From NCBI RefSeq assembly GCF_041296265.1, contig NC_091693.1, positions 6,791,001 through 6,855,000 on the forward strand: a stretch of DNA of 64,000 nt, written 5' to 3'. The notes beneath the pieces were generated by a model that worked only from the letters and a program-made list of their open reading frames with translations, did not search any database and was not told the DNA's origin. Source of the DNA: Equus caballus. Taxonomy: Eukaryota > Chordata > Mammalia > Perissodactyla > Equidae. The position numbers and the translations under genes are program-made. Positions 11,228 through 24,100 of the stretch are shown here, one piece after another (position 1 is the first letter of the stretch; the number at the start of each line of letters is the position of its first letter).

Positions 11228-11841
11228 TGTGGCACACAAGATTCCATAATGCACCCACCCCCAAAAAAAATTTCTGCCCCCTGGTGTATAATCCTATATA
11301 ATCTCCGAGACTGTGACTATGACGGGATACCACTCCTGTGATTAGGGTAGGTTATATGCTACGGTGTACTTTTAGAAATGGAGATTATCTGGGTGGGTCT
11401 GACCTAAACACATAAGGTCTTAAAACGGAGTCTAGAGGTCAGAGACAGAGGAACTCAGACAGTCAGTGTGAGAGTGATTTTGATGGACGGGGATTCTCCA
11501 TTGATGGCTCTGAAGATGGACAGGACCACACGGAAAGGAATGCAGGTGGACTTTAGCATCTACGAATCTATCCCAGCTGGTAGCCACAAAGAAAGAGAAT
11601 GACTACAGTCCCAAAGCCACGAGGAACTGACTTCTGCACAAAAGCATGAGCTTGGAAGAGTATCCGGAGTTCCAGATGAGAACACATTTCAGCAGGCACG
11701 TTGATTTCAGCCTTCTGACAACCTGAGCAGAGAACTCAGGCATACCATTCCTAGATTTCTCACCTACGGAACTGTGAGCTAATAAAAGCTGCTGTTTTAA
11801 GCTGCTAAGTGTATGGTGCTTTGCTACATAGAAATGGAATA
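11228..11841 (+). mobile_element. MaLR/MLT1-like solo LTR (fossil)
   Basis: About 0.6 kb inside the L1, starting near TGTGGCACACAAG. It has LTR-type text such as CCCCTGGTGTATAATCCTA, GGGAGATTATCTG-like and GAGCTAATAAAAGCTGCTG (poly-A signal region), then TTTTAAGCTGCTAAGTGT. The paralogous copy is at 36796-37410, so it predates the duplication. It is a diverged, broken LTR without internal region. The family call is tentative. Confidence 0.55.
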
Positions 11842-11847
11842 CTTTTT

Positions 11848-11985
11848 CTCCAGTCTTGATGAGATATGATTGACAGGCATCACTGTATAAGTTGACGGTG
11901 TACAGTATGATGCTTTGATTTCTATAGATTGAGAAGTGATTACCGCAAGACGTTCTGCTAACATCTGTCTTTGCCTATAGATAAA
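11848..11985 (-). mobile_element. L1M 3'-end scrap, minus strand
   Basis: GATGAGATATGATTGACAGG..TATAAGTTGACGGTGTACAG is the reverse of the old L1M 3' UTR. It abuts the LTR end and is missing in the paralogue at about 37410. Confidence 0.5.
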
Positions 11986-13590
11986 AAGAAAAGAAAGAAA
12001 ACGGAGGAAAAAATGTTCTCCTTGTCATGAGAACTCATAGAATTTAGTGTGCTGACCATAATAAAAGCAAACTTAGAATAAAAACAGAAAAACAACAGGA
12101 AAATCTCCAAACACTTGGGAAATAAGCCACACATGTCAAAATCATTCATGGGTCAAGGGAAATTAGAAAATGTTTTTAACTGATCAAAAATGAAGTATGT
12201 AACATATCAAAATATGTGGGATGCAGCTAACACAGTGCTTAGAGGGGAACGTACAACTTCAAATGCCCATATTACAAAATAAGAAATGTCTCAAATTAGC
12301 AATCTAAGCTTCCAGTGAGAAACTAGACAAAGAAGAGCAAAATAAACCGAAAGTAACGAGAAGAAAGAAGAGATAAGAGTGGAAATCAATGAAACTGGAA
12401 AAGGAAAAACAATAGAGAAAATCAATGAAACCAAAGCTGTTTCTTTGAAACTATCAATAAAATTGATAAACCTCTCGTAAGATGGACAAAAGAGAGAAGA
12501 GACAAGTAGCCACTGTTGGAAATGAAGGAGGTGCCCTCACGACAGACCCCTGAGACATTCAAGGGAAAATAAGGGGCTACTACAAACAAAGCCCCACACA
12601 TAATTTCTGAAACTTAGGAGAAAACTGGCCCACTCTTCAAAAACAAGCTCCCAAAACTCATCAAGGAGAAAGAGATTATCTCAGTCACCTTATATCTAGT
12701 AAACAATTTGATTTTGTAACTAAAAACCTTCTGGAAAAGAAATCTCCAGACCCAGACGGTTTCACTGGTAAATTACAGCAAACAAGTAACATCACTTCTA
12801 CCCAATCTTCTCCAGAAAACAGAAGAGGAAGGACTATCATTCAACTCATTTTATGAGGCCAGCATTACCTTGACACGAAAACCAGATAAAGGCAGTGTAC
12901 AAACACTTCAGACCAATCTCTCTCATGAATACAGACACAAAACTTCTCAATGACATATTAGAAAACCAGAAACAGAAGTATATAAGTAGCACACACCATC
13001 ACCAACTGGGGTTTCTCCCAAGGATGCAAAGCTGGTTCAGTATTAGAAAAGCAATCAGTGTAATCCACGATGTTAACCGTATAAAGAAGGAAAACCACAC
13101 GATCAAGTCATGCAGAAAAAGCATTTCAGAAAACTCAAGTTTCTTTCACAATAAAAACTCAGCAAACCAGAACTAACAGGGGCCTTCCGCATCCTGATAA
13201 AGGGCATCTACAGAAAACCCATAGCTAACGTCATATGTAACACTGAAGGAGGAAAGGCTTCCTCCCTGAAATCTGCAAAAAGGCAAGGATGTCCACTCTC
13301 ACCACTGCTATTACACGTCAGCCTGGAAGTCCTCATCAGCACAAGAAGTCAGAGAGAGAGAGAAACGGCATATGGATTACAAAGGAGGAAAGAAAATCAC
13401 CCTTATTGGCAGACGGCGTGATTGTCTTTGCAGAAAATCCCAAGGAATCTACAAACAAAAGCTCCTAGAATTGATAAAATCAGGTTAGCAAGATCACCAA
13501 TTAACATAGCAACACACAAAATCTATTGCATGTCCGTATGCTAACAGTAAACGATCAGAAACTAATATCTTTTGAAAATAATACAATTTT

Positions 13591-13788
13591 CGAGGCCAAC
13601 CCCTCGGCCGAGTGGTTAAAAGTTCAGCGCACTCTGCTTCGGTGGCCCAGGTTCATGGGTTCAGCTCCTGAGTGTGGACCTACTCCACTCATCAGCCGTG
13701 CTGGGAAGGCGTCCCACATATAAAATCGTGGACGACTGGCACAGACGTTAGCTCAGGGCTAATCTTCCTCAACCAAATAAACAACCAA
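13591..13788 (+). mobile_element. ERE-type SINE in unit B L1
   Basis: GAGGCCAACCCCTCGGCCGA..CAGGGCTAATCTTCCTCAACC. The flanks ATAATACAATTTT and ATAATACACTTTT look like a target site duplication with one change. A further 60 bp (GACGTTAGCTCAGGGTGCAT, to about 13850) repeats the SINE tail. It is not in units A or C. Confidence 0.8.
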
Positions 13789-14148
13789 AAGAGGAAAGTT
13801 GGCATTGGACGTTAGCTCAGGGTGCATCTACCTCGCCACAAAAAATCATAATACACTTTTCAACGGCTCCCAAACGATCAAGTAGTTGGATGTAAATCTA
13901 CAATATTGTGTGTACCAGCTGTGTGTTTAAGCTGCAGCTGCTGATGAAAGAAATAAAAGGAGACCTAGACAAATGGTGAGCCTTCCCACAATCATGAATT
14001 GGAAGGCTCAGCATCTCTCCCAATTGATATGCAATTCCTGTTAAAAGACCAACAGGATTCGTAGATCTAGAAAAGTAGACTCAAAACAATTCTCAAAAAG
14101 AAGAATAAAATTGGAGTACTCACATCACTCAACTTTAAGAATCACTGT

Positions 14149-14394
14149 AGAGCCAGCCCTGAAGGCCTACAGGTGAAAGTTCGGCACGCTCTGCTCTGGC
14201 AGCCCAGTTTCGGTTCCCGGGCACGGAACCACACCACTCATCTGTCAGTAGCCCTGCTGTGGCAGCAGTTCACAGAGAAAAGCCGGAAGAACTGACAACT
14301 ACACACAACATGTACTGGGGCTTTGTGGGGGGAGAAAGGAAGATTGACAACAGATGTTAGCTTAGAGCAAATCCTTCCCTGCAAAAAGTTAAAA
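14149..14394 (+). mobile_element. ERE-type SINE in unit B L1
   Basis: AGAGCCAGCCCTGAAGGCC to CAAATCCTTCCCTGCAAAAAG. It is bounded by the perfect 12-bp duplication AAGAATCACTGT at 14137-14148 and 14395-14406. The insertion point is just before the place where units A and C carry their LTR. Confidence 0.85.
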
Positions 14395-15199
14395 AAGAAT
14401 CACTGTGAAGCTACATTAAAGACACTGTGGTACTGGCAATCAGATAGACACAGAGATCAACATAACACAATGAGGAGTGCAGAAAGAGATAAAGAGAGAA
14501 TCGAATGTTTTTAATGGTATCAGATTAATTGGACTGCCATATGCAAAGAAAACTAATCTGTACCAAAACTCACATTTTATACAGATATTAACTCAATATG
14601 GATCATAGACCTAAATGTAAAAAGTAAATCTATCAAACTTTCAGAGGAAAACATAGGAGAAAATCTTCCTGACGCTGGGTTAAGAAAAGGGTTCTTAGAC
14701 ATGACACCAAAAGCATGTCCACAAAAGAAAAAAAGAAGACTCTTGCTCTGCAAATGACACTGTTAGAAAACAAAAAGATAGCTCCAGATCCAGAAAAAAT
14801 ATTTGTAAATCACATACCTGATAAAAGACTTGTATCCAAGATATATAAATGACTCTCACACTTAACTGTAACAAAAACAACGCAAATTTTTAAATAGGCC
14901 AAAGATCTGAGCTGAGACTTTGCCAGAGGATAGACAGCTGGCAGATAAGCACGCGAAAAGCTGTTAATTCTCACAAAGATCACCCTCCACTCCTGAACAA
15001 CCTGACTCCAAGTACTTAAATGACCGCTCAAGGTGCCTGAAACAACCCAAGGCTCCTAGGCCCACATCACTCTTGCCCCTACTGGTGCTTTTCCCCCCAA
15101 GGCACTCTCAGAATAGATCAATCACCTGAGAGAGTATGAAAAACTTGAACTTTTTCAGACCCATCAGCAGCCAAGTATTGGCTTCCCCACCCCAACACA

Positions 15200-15290
15200 C
15201 ACAACCTCCAATCAGCCAATAGTAGGAGAAAGACAGAATGGGAGGCGGGGCCTGCCTGGTCTCCATGGTAATCCCTGGCAGGTGGAAGTG
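15200..15290 (+). promoter_or_regulatory. Promoter of dispanin-like gene B
   Basis: CCAAT box at 15216-15220, GC box GGAGGCGGGGCCTG at 15241-15254, and X-box GTCTCCATGGTAATC at 15259-15273, identical to unit A. A conserved GT follows (GGAAGTGAGC). Spacing matches the other units. Confidence 0.6.
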
Positions 15291-16366
15291 AGCAGGAGGC
15301 TCCATGTAGCCTTGGTAGTGCTGGATCCAGAGGTCTTAATGGAAGTGTTTGGAGGGTAGGCAGGGAATTTATGGGGGGACAGGGTGGGAGGAAGAGAGGT
15401 AGAGGAGCAATGAGGGGGCAAAGAGGTTTCATAAGGGGGTGTTATAGGTAGAGAAGTAACTGGAACGAGCACGTGTTTAGGAGAACAGGAAGGCTGTATA
15501 GGCAGACAGAGAAGGAGTTCAAAGGGTCAGGAAGCTGGTTACAGAGGGACAGAGATGGTGCTACAGGGAGACAGGGCGGGCTTTTATAAGGAGACAGAGA
15601 GCAGGCTATGAGTGCCCACGGAGAGGACAGATGCTCACAGAAGATCTTAGAGGAGCCGAGGGAGAGGTTATGGGAGACGGGAGGGAGGGAGGAGTTTAGG
15701 GGTGAATGGGAAGTTTCAGAGCAGGACCATGACAGACTCACAGGGATGAAGTGAAGGACAGTAGAAATGGGGCAAGCAGACAGCTATTGCAGACATTAGA
15801 GGTTTGATAGAGTAAGGATATGATAAGGGCACAATGAAGCTTTTACAGACGACAAGTGAGAGTGTTAAAGTGTTGAATGAGGGTCGGTTTGTAGAGTATT
15901 TATAGGGGCAAAGAGAAGGCTGCTTTGGGGAACGACGAGGGTGTTATAAGAAGAAAGTGTGACAGTGGGTCAGCTGAGGTTTCAGGGAGGCCGAGTGACA
16001 GTCATCAGAGTCAGTAAGGGATTTGGGGGGACAGTGGAAGGGGCAAGAGAGACATACTTCAGGTTTCACCAAGGCTGTTTTAGAAGAAGGGGGAAGGTTA
16101 TAGGAGACTGGGAAAGGGGAACAGGGAACAGAGAGGGATTATAGGGCATGGGGACGGAGGTACCAGGAGCTCTAGGGGACAGGGAAGTATTAAACGGGAT
16201 GGGGAGAAGTTAGAGGGGACATGGTGGGAGTAAGAGGGATTCGGTGAAAGTTTTAAAGGGACTCAACGAAGAATTTATGGGAGCCAAAAGGGTGAAAGGG
16301 AGGAGGTCAAAGGGGATGGAAGAGTCCAGAAGCCATACTGAGCCATAACCCACTCCCCGCCCTCAG
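15291..16366 (+). repeat. GA-rich degenerate intron of gene B
   Basis: The same purine-rich, minisatellite-like stretch as in unit A (GTTATAGGAGACTGGG, GACAGTGGAAGGGGCAAG). Long minus-strand frames near 15118-15741 reflect the pyrimidine-rich complement and are not called as genes. Confidence 0.5.
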
Positions 16367-16378
16367 TCACTTGAAAGT

Positions 16379-16836
16379 ATGTGTGAGGCAGATGGTGAGT
16401 CTGATGAGGAACCTGAAGATCACTTTATCCTGGTGCTCGTGGCCTACTTGGTGTGCTGTCCCTTAGGAGCTGTGGCCATGTACTATTCTGAACAGGTGAA
16501 TCGGCATCACGTCATTCCTCCCCGCCCCTCCCTCCCCATCCTTCCTTTACCCTCAACAAACTTCATCCACATTCTTGCTCCTGTGGGTTCAGGTCCCCAC
16601 CCTGGATCCTTACAGTACCAAATCTCACCCCCAACCAACAACCCTTTAAACCCATCTATTCCTCTTCTGCCTCTTCTGAAACTCAGACAAGGAAACACAA
16701 CTATAAGAATGAACGAGACCTGGCAGCCGAGGCTTCCCGCTATGCCTTCATATTTGCGATTGCAGCAATTCTGGTGGTATGCATCGGTATATTACTCCTC
16801 GTGATTCTCTTGACAGTGGCCATACTTTCTCGGTAA
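16379..16836 (+). CDS. Dispanin/CD225-like two-pass membrane protein, copy B
   Basis: Exons 16379-16495 and 16687-16836 give 88 residues, with a 191-bp GT-AG intron in phase 0. The N-terminus is strongly acidic (MCEADGESDEEPEDH). Membrane segment 1 is at about 16-36 with CCPLG at 26-30. The loop is TRKHNYKNERD. Segment 2 is long and fully hydrophobic at about 59-85. The tail is LSR. The acceptor CCCTCAG ends at 16366, and the frame stays open back to it (SLES before Met). The ATG has A at -3. It shares exon structure with A, C and D. Segment 2 is the most typical of the four, so this copy looks fully able to make a membrane protein. Expression site and function are unknown; the RFX-type promoter hints at ciliated or germ cells. 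Confidence 0.72.
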
Positions 16837-17760
16837 CCTGCCCTCCAGCTCATGAGCAAATCACCAAATATATACAGCAGCATTACTTAGATGGCTCTAA
16901 GTATCCATTTGGGCTAAATGGGACATCAGCTCCTCAGTGTCTAGAGTGCCAAGTGTTGCCAGCCTGAGCAAGCACCTTGAGGTTGTGGAAGTGGGGAGGA
17001 AGTGTAACGCAGCCCATTTGACCTGTGCTCAAGACCAACTCTGGGACCCTGCCAAGGGATGGGACCATGGGAAGTAGGGTACGGCACTGTTTCCCCAGGG
17101 TACCCTCCCCTCCTGCCCACATTCATGCATTTGTGCCATAAACCTATTTATGCTGACCAGGGGCCTTGACCATGCCGCGTGACTCTGGGGACATAGCAGT
17201 GACCACTTCAGGTCCAATCCCACCCTTCAGAACTTAGAAACCAAGGTGGCAGACAGACACATCACCAGACAGTGACAGTCCACAGTGGTCCAATCTCGAA
17301 GGGGGAATCTAGGGAGGTGGGTTGTAAGAGGCCAGACCTAATCTGGGAACTTGTGATCTCCCAGAAATCCAGGGAGTCAGGCAGCTGTCGGTGAACTGGT
17401 TAGAATTCGCATCAGGTTATGACTGTAGAGAGCTTCTGTAACAGGTATGGACTGCCTCCTCTCCCACCTCTCCCACCACCCAGCAATGCTTGCCATTTAG
17501 TAATCATTCAACAAATACATTCTGAGTGCCTACAATGTACCAGACACTGTACCAGGAAATAGGAATGCAACAGAGCAACATAAGAAGATCTCTTTCTGAT
17601 GGAGCTTACATTCTGGCAGGGAAGGAAACCAGAAACAAATAGACCTCTAAACACACAAGATAATTACAGGGAATGGTAAATGCTATGGGGAAAATAAAAC
17701 AGAGAAATAAGCTAGAGCAGTGCCAGTACTGGTCCACCAACTGTTTATGTTTACAACCAG
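16837..17760 (+). other. 3' flank of gene B, with L2-like repeat
   Basis: Conserved unit DNA after the stop. The L2-like stretch is at about 17500-17720 (ATTCAACAAATACATTCTGA). Bases about 17020-17480 are nearly identical to 49840-50280 in unit C, much closer than either is to A or D. No gene is seen. Confidence 0.5.
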
Positions 17761-17809
17761 ATGAGTGCAGAAACTGCCAGTAACTGCTTCAAAACTTACA
17801 GCAACTTGA

Positions 17810-18029
17810 TGGGCCGGCCCCATGGCTGAGTGGTTAAGTTCACGCTCTCCGTTTCGGTGGCACAGGGTTTCGTGGATTCAAATCCTGGGCGAGAACATGG
17901 CACCGCTCGTCAAGCCAAGCTGAGGTGTCGTCCCACATGCCACAACTGGAAGGGCTCACAGCTAAAAATGCACAACCATGTACCGGGGGGCTTTGGGAAG
18001 AAAAAGGAAAAATAAAATCTTTAAAAAAC
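17810..18029 (+). mobile_element. ERE-type SINE (tail type GGGGGGCTTTGGG), unit B only
   Basis: GGGCCGGCCCCATGGCTGAG to GGGGGGCTTTGGGAAGAA and an A-rich tail. Perfect 16-bp duplication ACTTACAGCAACTTGA at 17794-17809 and 18030-18045. The empty site is kept in units A (near 7845), C (near 50870) and D (near 55575). Confidence 0.92.
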
Positions 18030-18199
18030 ACTTACAGCAACTTGACATTTTCATGACATCCAAGTATGTGATCAGGAGCCTTGTGTAGGTGAACAGGGTA
18101 CAGACCAAAAGGAACAGTCCATCACAGATTGGAAATATGAACAAACAGGTCCTACTCCACAACAATGAATAGTTTCTGATGCACTGCCCTAGTGGGCAA

Positions 18200-19245
18200 T
18201 GCCAGCTAGGAGGTAGATTGCTTAGGGTCATGGTAGTGGCTGTAACAAATAAATCCCACTATTTCAATAGTCTAAAAAAGAGAAGTCTATTGCACACTCA
18301 CAGAACCTCCCAATGTGAGCACGTGGTGGCCCACATATTAGGTCAGGGATCCAGGCTCCTCCTGCTTGGTGGTTCCACCATCTCCGAAGGGCTCAGGGTC
18401 CTTTGAACCCAGGCAGATGATGAGAGTTTGGAGAACCCGCACTTGCTTCTTAAAATGCTTGGCCTGAAAGTGAACCCTTGTACACTCCTGGTGGCAATAT
18501 CAAGTTCAACAGCCACTATGGAAAACGGTATGGAGGTCCTCAAAAAACTAAAAATTAAATTCCCATATGATTGAGAAGCCCACTTCTGGGTATTTATCCC
18601 AAGGAATTAAAATCACTGTTTCAACAAGAAGTCTGGACTCCTCCTTCATTGCAGCATTATTCAAATTAGACGAGATATGGAAACAACCTAAGTGTCCATC
18701 AACAGATAGATAGAGAAAGAAGGTGCGGGTTATATATGCACAAAGGAACATTAGTAAGCCGTGAATCATATGAAATCCTGTCATTTCTGCCAACATAGAT
18801 AGACCTTGAGGGCATCATGCTAAGTGAAAGAATTCAAAGTCAAATACCTATATGATGTCACCTATATATGGAATCCAAACTAGGCAAGCTCAGAGAAAGA
18901 GAAGGTAGAATGGTGGTTCCCAGGGATCTAGGGAGTGGGAGAAATGAGGACAGGCTGGTAAAGGGCACGAACTTTCAGTTAGGAGATGAATAAGGTCTGG
19001 AGATCTAATGGATAATGTGACTGTAGTTAACAATACTGTTTCCTATACTTAAAACTGGCTAAGAGTAGAGCATAAGCATTGTCACCCAAAAAAGGTAACT
19101 ATGAGTTGATGGATGTGTTCATTAACTTGGTGGTAATTATTTCACAATCTACACATATACGAAATCACCATGTTGTATACTATAAATATATTACAGTATT
19201 CTTAATCAACTATACCTCAATAAAGCGGGGGAAAAAATATTTTAA
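18200..19245 (+). mobile_element. Old repeat and L1M tail of unit B
   Basis: Bases 18200-18440 match the unassigned old repeat of unit A. 18475-19245 match the L1M 3' end, ending CTATACCTCAATAAAGCGGGG. No SINE interrupts the L1 here. Confidence 0.7.
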
Positions 19246-21097
19246 ACAAGTCTTTGGCCCTAAAGCGACATACATAACATCTGCTCTCAGTCCATTGGAC
19301 AGAAGTAGACTCATAGCCTCAACTGGGCATACAGGCCTCTGGGACGAAGCCCTCAGACAGAGCCACAGATGCTTCCCAGACTGTGACATTGAGGCCAACT
19401 GCAGGATGCCACACATGGGGTCGAGAGGCCAGCAGCAGACCAGGAGCTACAGGCCGCCCCCTGATGATACTGCGGGGAAGCCTCTGGCACAGGATTACTG
19501 AGCCTCCTGTGCCACCTCGGTCATTTTCCACTCACGGGCATCCTGGCTTGCCTCGGCTCTCTCCAAATGCACCCAGCCACCCCACCCCACCCACTGAGGC
19601 TCAGATTCACAGCCAACACTGGCCTCTGGGGAGACCTATGGTGATTCAGATGCGGTGCCTCATTCCCCTGGGCAAAAGAAGCAGCTCCCACTCATTCCAG
19701 GTCCTGCCTGGTCCTGGGCAATGTGCACAACCTAAACAGTGGTAGGTGGCAGCCATGCCCAACCACTGTCACTGCCCCACGTCTGCCTCTACCCCCACAG
19801 ACCCAGAGAACCAACCTCCAGGAGACATTATCCAGGTCAGGTCAGCTCTCACAACACCCTTTACATCAGGGCCTCTTCTACCCTCTGCACTTTCCTCAGC
19901 TTGTCCTTGATAGTCTTCCACTGAGGTCACTCGTGGACAGTGACCCCCAGATTCAAGGACCCCCAGTGCCTCCCACCCACCTCCCTGCCTTGGGATGGGC
20001 CCTCGGCCCTTCTCCTGACATGCAAACAAGAGGCTGGTGCACAGGGCCTCCCCCGAGGACAGCAACACAACCCCTATGGTGACCTCAGCACTCCTTTAGG
20101 CCCACCAGCCCAGCGTCTACATCCAACAAAATTTGTGGAATTTTCAAGCTCCTGGAGTGAGGATTTTCTGTCTTAGGAAGAGGAAGGGTTGGGGAGAGAA
20201 TAAAGTGCAGAGAGTGGGATGAAAGATTCCCTGACTTTCAATGCCCCAGCTCTAGGCCAGGTTCCAGCAGCCTACTAGTATGGGACCTACTGAGCTACAG
20301 AGGTCTTTCCCTTACTGCGAAAGCCACAGACGGGGCAGCTCATGGGTGCTGCAGCCAGCCTGCCTGGGCTGAGGTCCCCGGTCAGGACCTTGTGCTGAAG
20401 CCAACTAACGCTACTGTGTCTCAGCTTCCTCACCTGCATAGTAACAGACTCTCATGGAGTGTTGTGAGGATTCAGGGAGTTCACAGACCCTGGCCTGTTG
20501 TGAGTGCTACGAGAGTGCTTCCTGTTAAAATGGTTGGTTGCAACATGACAGAGACACAGCTGCCCCTCCCCAGAGCAAAGGTGGTGAAGGCTGGTCTCCG
20601 AGTGTATTACCTCTCCATTGCAATGCCCAACACCTCCACAGCAGGGACAGCTTTGCACCTGCCTGAACATGCCTGGGCTGGACTTGGAGCTCCTCTCCTG
20701 GCAACCAGGGCCACCATTGAGGTGACTTGCATACGATTTAGAGCACCAAACCCAATGAGCAAGGCTTCAAAACCTGAAGGGCCTCTGACCTGGCATTTGC
20801 AGCCACTCCCTGTTCTCTTTCCCCATCTAGGACATGCAGCCCTTCCCTGCAAAGGGACTCACTCCCATCACCATGTAGCAGCAGGCATGCCAAGGGACGA
20901 GAAACTTGACCACTCACACCTGTGTCCCTTCTTAACTGTCCAAAAGAAGGACATAGCCTTATGTGGTGGGGTCATGAGGACACAAGCCTCAGGCCTGGCA
21001 GTGTCCCTGAAGTCATCTATGGAAAAAAACCTATAAGCCCTGCTTTACAAGGAATATGTAAGATCTTACTTATGTGCCTCTTCCTTATCATAGAAAC
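19246..21097 (+). other. Unit B downstream flank; MIR fragment; no gene called
   Basis: 19250-19530 matches 9300-9530 of unit A and 56700-56790 of D. 19840-20060 is the direct-orientation partner of the inverted block at 9790-9985. Bases 20385-20525 are a MIR SINE on the minus strand (GTGTCTCAGCTTCCTCACC, GTTGTGAGGATTCAGGGAGTT). A frame at 20392-21036 is 214 codons long but starts in the MIR and shows no recognisable domain, so it is not called. Confidence 0.45.
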
Positions 21098-21186
21098 TGT
21101 TAGTTGGTGAAATCCTTATACTGGGTTTTGCTTGTGCTGGACTCAATATTTCTTACTTCTAGACGAAAATTAGCACTCTCCTAATG
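21098..21186 (+). repeat. Left 89-bp direct repeat flanking an L1
   Basis: It matches 25525-25613 over 89 bp with 12 mismatches (shared core TATACTGGGTTTTGCTTGTG). The two copies bracket the L1 at 21187-25524. Either it is an unusually long, old target site duplication or a pre-existing duplication. Confidence 0.75.
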
Positions 21187-24100
21187 AAAGGAACAGGAAA
21201 GAACTACTAAAACACCCAGGAAAAAAAGTAAGAAAATGGCAATAAGTACATGCTAAAAATGGCTACTTAAATGTCAGGGGACTAAGGCCTCCACTCGAAA
21301 GGCAACGGGTGGCCAACTGGATAAAAATACAAGACCCATTATACGCTGCATACAAAAGACACACTTCTGACCTAAAAGCACCAACAAACTGAAAGTAAAG
21401 GGATGGAAAAAGATACTTGGTGCAAATGGCAAAGAAAAGAAAGCTGCAGTAGCGGTACATATATCAGACAAAATAGACTTTAAAACAAAAACTCTAACAG
21501 GAGACAAAGAAGGGCACTACATAATGATAAAGGTCACAATCCAACAAGAGGATATAACACTTGTAAATATCTATGCACCCAACATAGGAGCACCTAAATA
21601 TATAAAGCAGTTATTAACATCATAAAAGGAGAAATAGACAGTAATACAATAACAGTAGGGGACTTTAGCACTCCACTTACACCAAAGGATGGATCACGCA
21701 AACAGAAGATCAATAAGGAAACATTGCCCTTAAATGACACATTAGACCAGGGGGATTTAGTAGATATATACGGAACATTCCATCCAAAAACCATACAATA
21801 CAAATTCTTTTCAAATGCACATGAAACATTCTCCAGGATTGTTCACATAATAGGCCACAAAACAACTCTCAATAAATTTAAGAAGATTGAAATAATACCA
21901 AGCATCTTTTCTGACCAAAAAGCTATGAAACTAGAAATGAAGTACCAGAATAAAATCAGAAAAGCCACAAATGTGTGGAGAGTAAGCAAAGTGATACTGA
22001 ACAACGACTGGGTCAATGAAGAAATTGAAGGAGGAATCAAAAAAGACCTGGAGACAAAGGAAAATGAAAATATGGCATACAAAAATCTATGGGATACAGC
22101 AAAAGCGATTCTAAGAGGGAAAGTTATAGCAATTCAGGCCTACCTCAACAAACAAGCAAAGTCCCAAATACACAATATAACAGTGCACCTAAAAGAACTC
22201 GAAAAAGAAGAACAAACAAGGGCTAAAATCAGTAGAACGCAGGAAATAATAAAAATCAGGACAGAAACAAATGAAATAGAGACTAAGAAAACACTAGAAA
22301 AAATCAATGAAACCAAGAGCCGGTTCTTTGAAAAGATAAACAAAAGTGACAAAACTTTAGCTAGAGTCACAAAGAAAAAAAGAGAAAAGGTTCAAATAAA
22401 TAAAATCAGATGAAAGAGGAGAAATTACCACGGACATCTCAGAAATGAAAAAGATCATAAGAGAATACTACAAAAAGCTATAGGCCAACAAATTGGATAA
22501 TCTAGAAGAATTGCATAAATTCTTAGAATCCTACAACCTCCCAAAACTAAATCAAGAAGAAATAGAGAATTTGAATACACCAATCACCAGTAGGGAGAGC
22601 GAAACAGTCATCAAAAACCTCCCCAAAACTAAAGTCCAGGACCAGACGGCTTCTCTGGTGAATTCTACCAAACATTCAAATAGGACTTAATACCTATCCT
22701 TTTCAAACTCTTCCAAAAGTTTGAAGAGAAGGGAAACCTTCCCAACTCATTCTAAGAAGCCAACATCACCTTGATACCAAAACCAGGCAGGGATAACACA
22801 AAAAAAGAAAATTACAGGCCGATATCACTGATGAAGATCAACGCAAAAGTCCTCAACAAAATACTAGCAAATCAAAGACAACAATACATTACAAAGATCA
22901 TACACTATGATCAAGTGGGATTTATTCCAGGGTTGCAGGGATGGTTCAACAGCCGCAAAGCAATCAACGTGATACACCACATTAACAAAATGAGGAATAA
23001 AAATCACATGATCATCTCAACAGATGCAGAGGAAGCATTTGACAAGATACAGCATCCATTCATGATGAAAACTCTGAACAAAATGGGTAGCAAAGGAAAG
23101 TACTTCAACATAATAAAGGCTATATATGACAAACCCACAGCTAATATCAGTCTCAACGGACAAAAACTGAAAGCTATCCCTCTAAAAACAGGAAGCAGAC
23201 AAGGAGGCATGCTTTCACCACTCTTATTTAACATAGCATCGGAAGTCTTAACCAGAGCAGTCAGTCAAGCAAACGAAATAAAATGGATCCAAATTGGAAA
23301 GGAAGAACTGAAACTGTCACTATTTTCAGACGACATGATTGTATATAGAGAAAACCCTAAAGAACCCACTAAAAAACTTTTAGAAATAATAAATGAATAC
23401 AATGAAGTTGCAGGATACAAAATCAACATACAAAAATCAGTTGTGTTTCTGTACACCAACAATGAAGTAGCAGAAAGAGAAATTAAGAATACAACCCCAT
23501 TTACAATTGCAACAAAAAGAATAAAATACCTGGGAATAAACTCACCCAAAGAGGTGAAAGATCCATACATGGAAAACTATAAAACATTGTTGAAAGAAAT
23601 TGAAGAAGACACAAAGAAATGGAAAGATATTCCGTGCTCTTGGATTGCAAGAATTAACATAGTTAAAATGTCCATACTTCCTAAAACAATCTACATATGC
23701 GATGCAATCCTTATCAAACTTCCAACATTTTTCACAGAAATACAACAAAGAATCCTAAAATTTATATGGAACAACAAAAGGCCCTGAATAGTCAAAGAAT
23801 CCTGAGAAAAAAGAATAAAGCTGGAGGTATCACACTCTCTGATTTCAAAATATACTACAAAGCTATAGTAACCAAAACAGCATGGTACTGGCACAAAAAC
23901 AGACAAGATCAATGGAACTGAATCGAAAGCCCAGAAAAAAACCCACGCATCTATGGACAGCTAATTTTTACCAAGAGCATCAAGAATATACAATGCAGAA
24001 AGGAAAGTCCCTTCAAGAAACCGTGTTGGGAAAACCGGACAGCCACATGCAAAAGAATGAAAATACACCATTATCTTACACCATATACAAAAATTAACTC

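Larger units (their letters stand above)
10590..14990 (+). mobile_element. Old L1 ORF2 copy upstream of gene B, with four insertions
   Basis: It runs in order from the endonuclease region (CAAGACCCAACTATACATGG, 10620) through the mid region (AATGAAACTGGAAAAGG) and reverse transcriptase (CCAGACCCAGACGG, 12750; QLGFLPRMQSWFSIRK at 12895-13176) to the C-terminal region near 14990. It has many stops. An LTR (11228-11841), a minus-strand L1M scrap (11848-11985) and two SINEs (13591, 14149) interrupt it. It is the most complete version of the L1 found upstream of every gene in the array. No poly-A tail is seen where it meets unit DNA. Confidence 0.8.

Noticed and set aside
15118-15741. Overlapping minus-strand open frames of up to 104 codons opposite gene B
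   Set aside because: They are the pyrimidine-rich complement of the GA-rich intron, low complexity, and do not stay open in the other units.
20392-21036. 214-codon plus-strand frame
   Set aside because: It begins inside a MIR element, has no recognised domain and no second copy to test conservation. It is long but unsupported.
22771-23787. 338-codon reverse transcriptase frame as a possible host or novel RT gene
   Set aside because: The motifs and flanks are plain L1 ORF2 and the element is broken on both sides.
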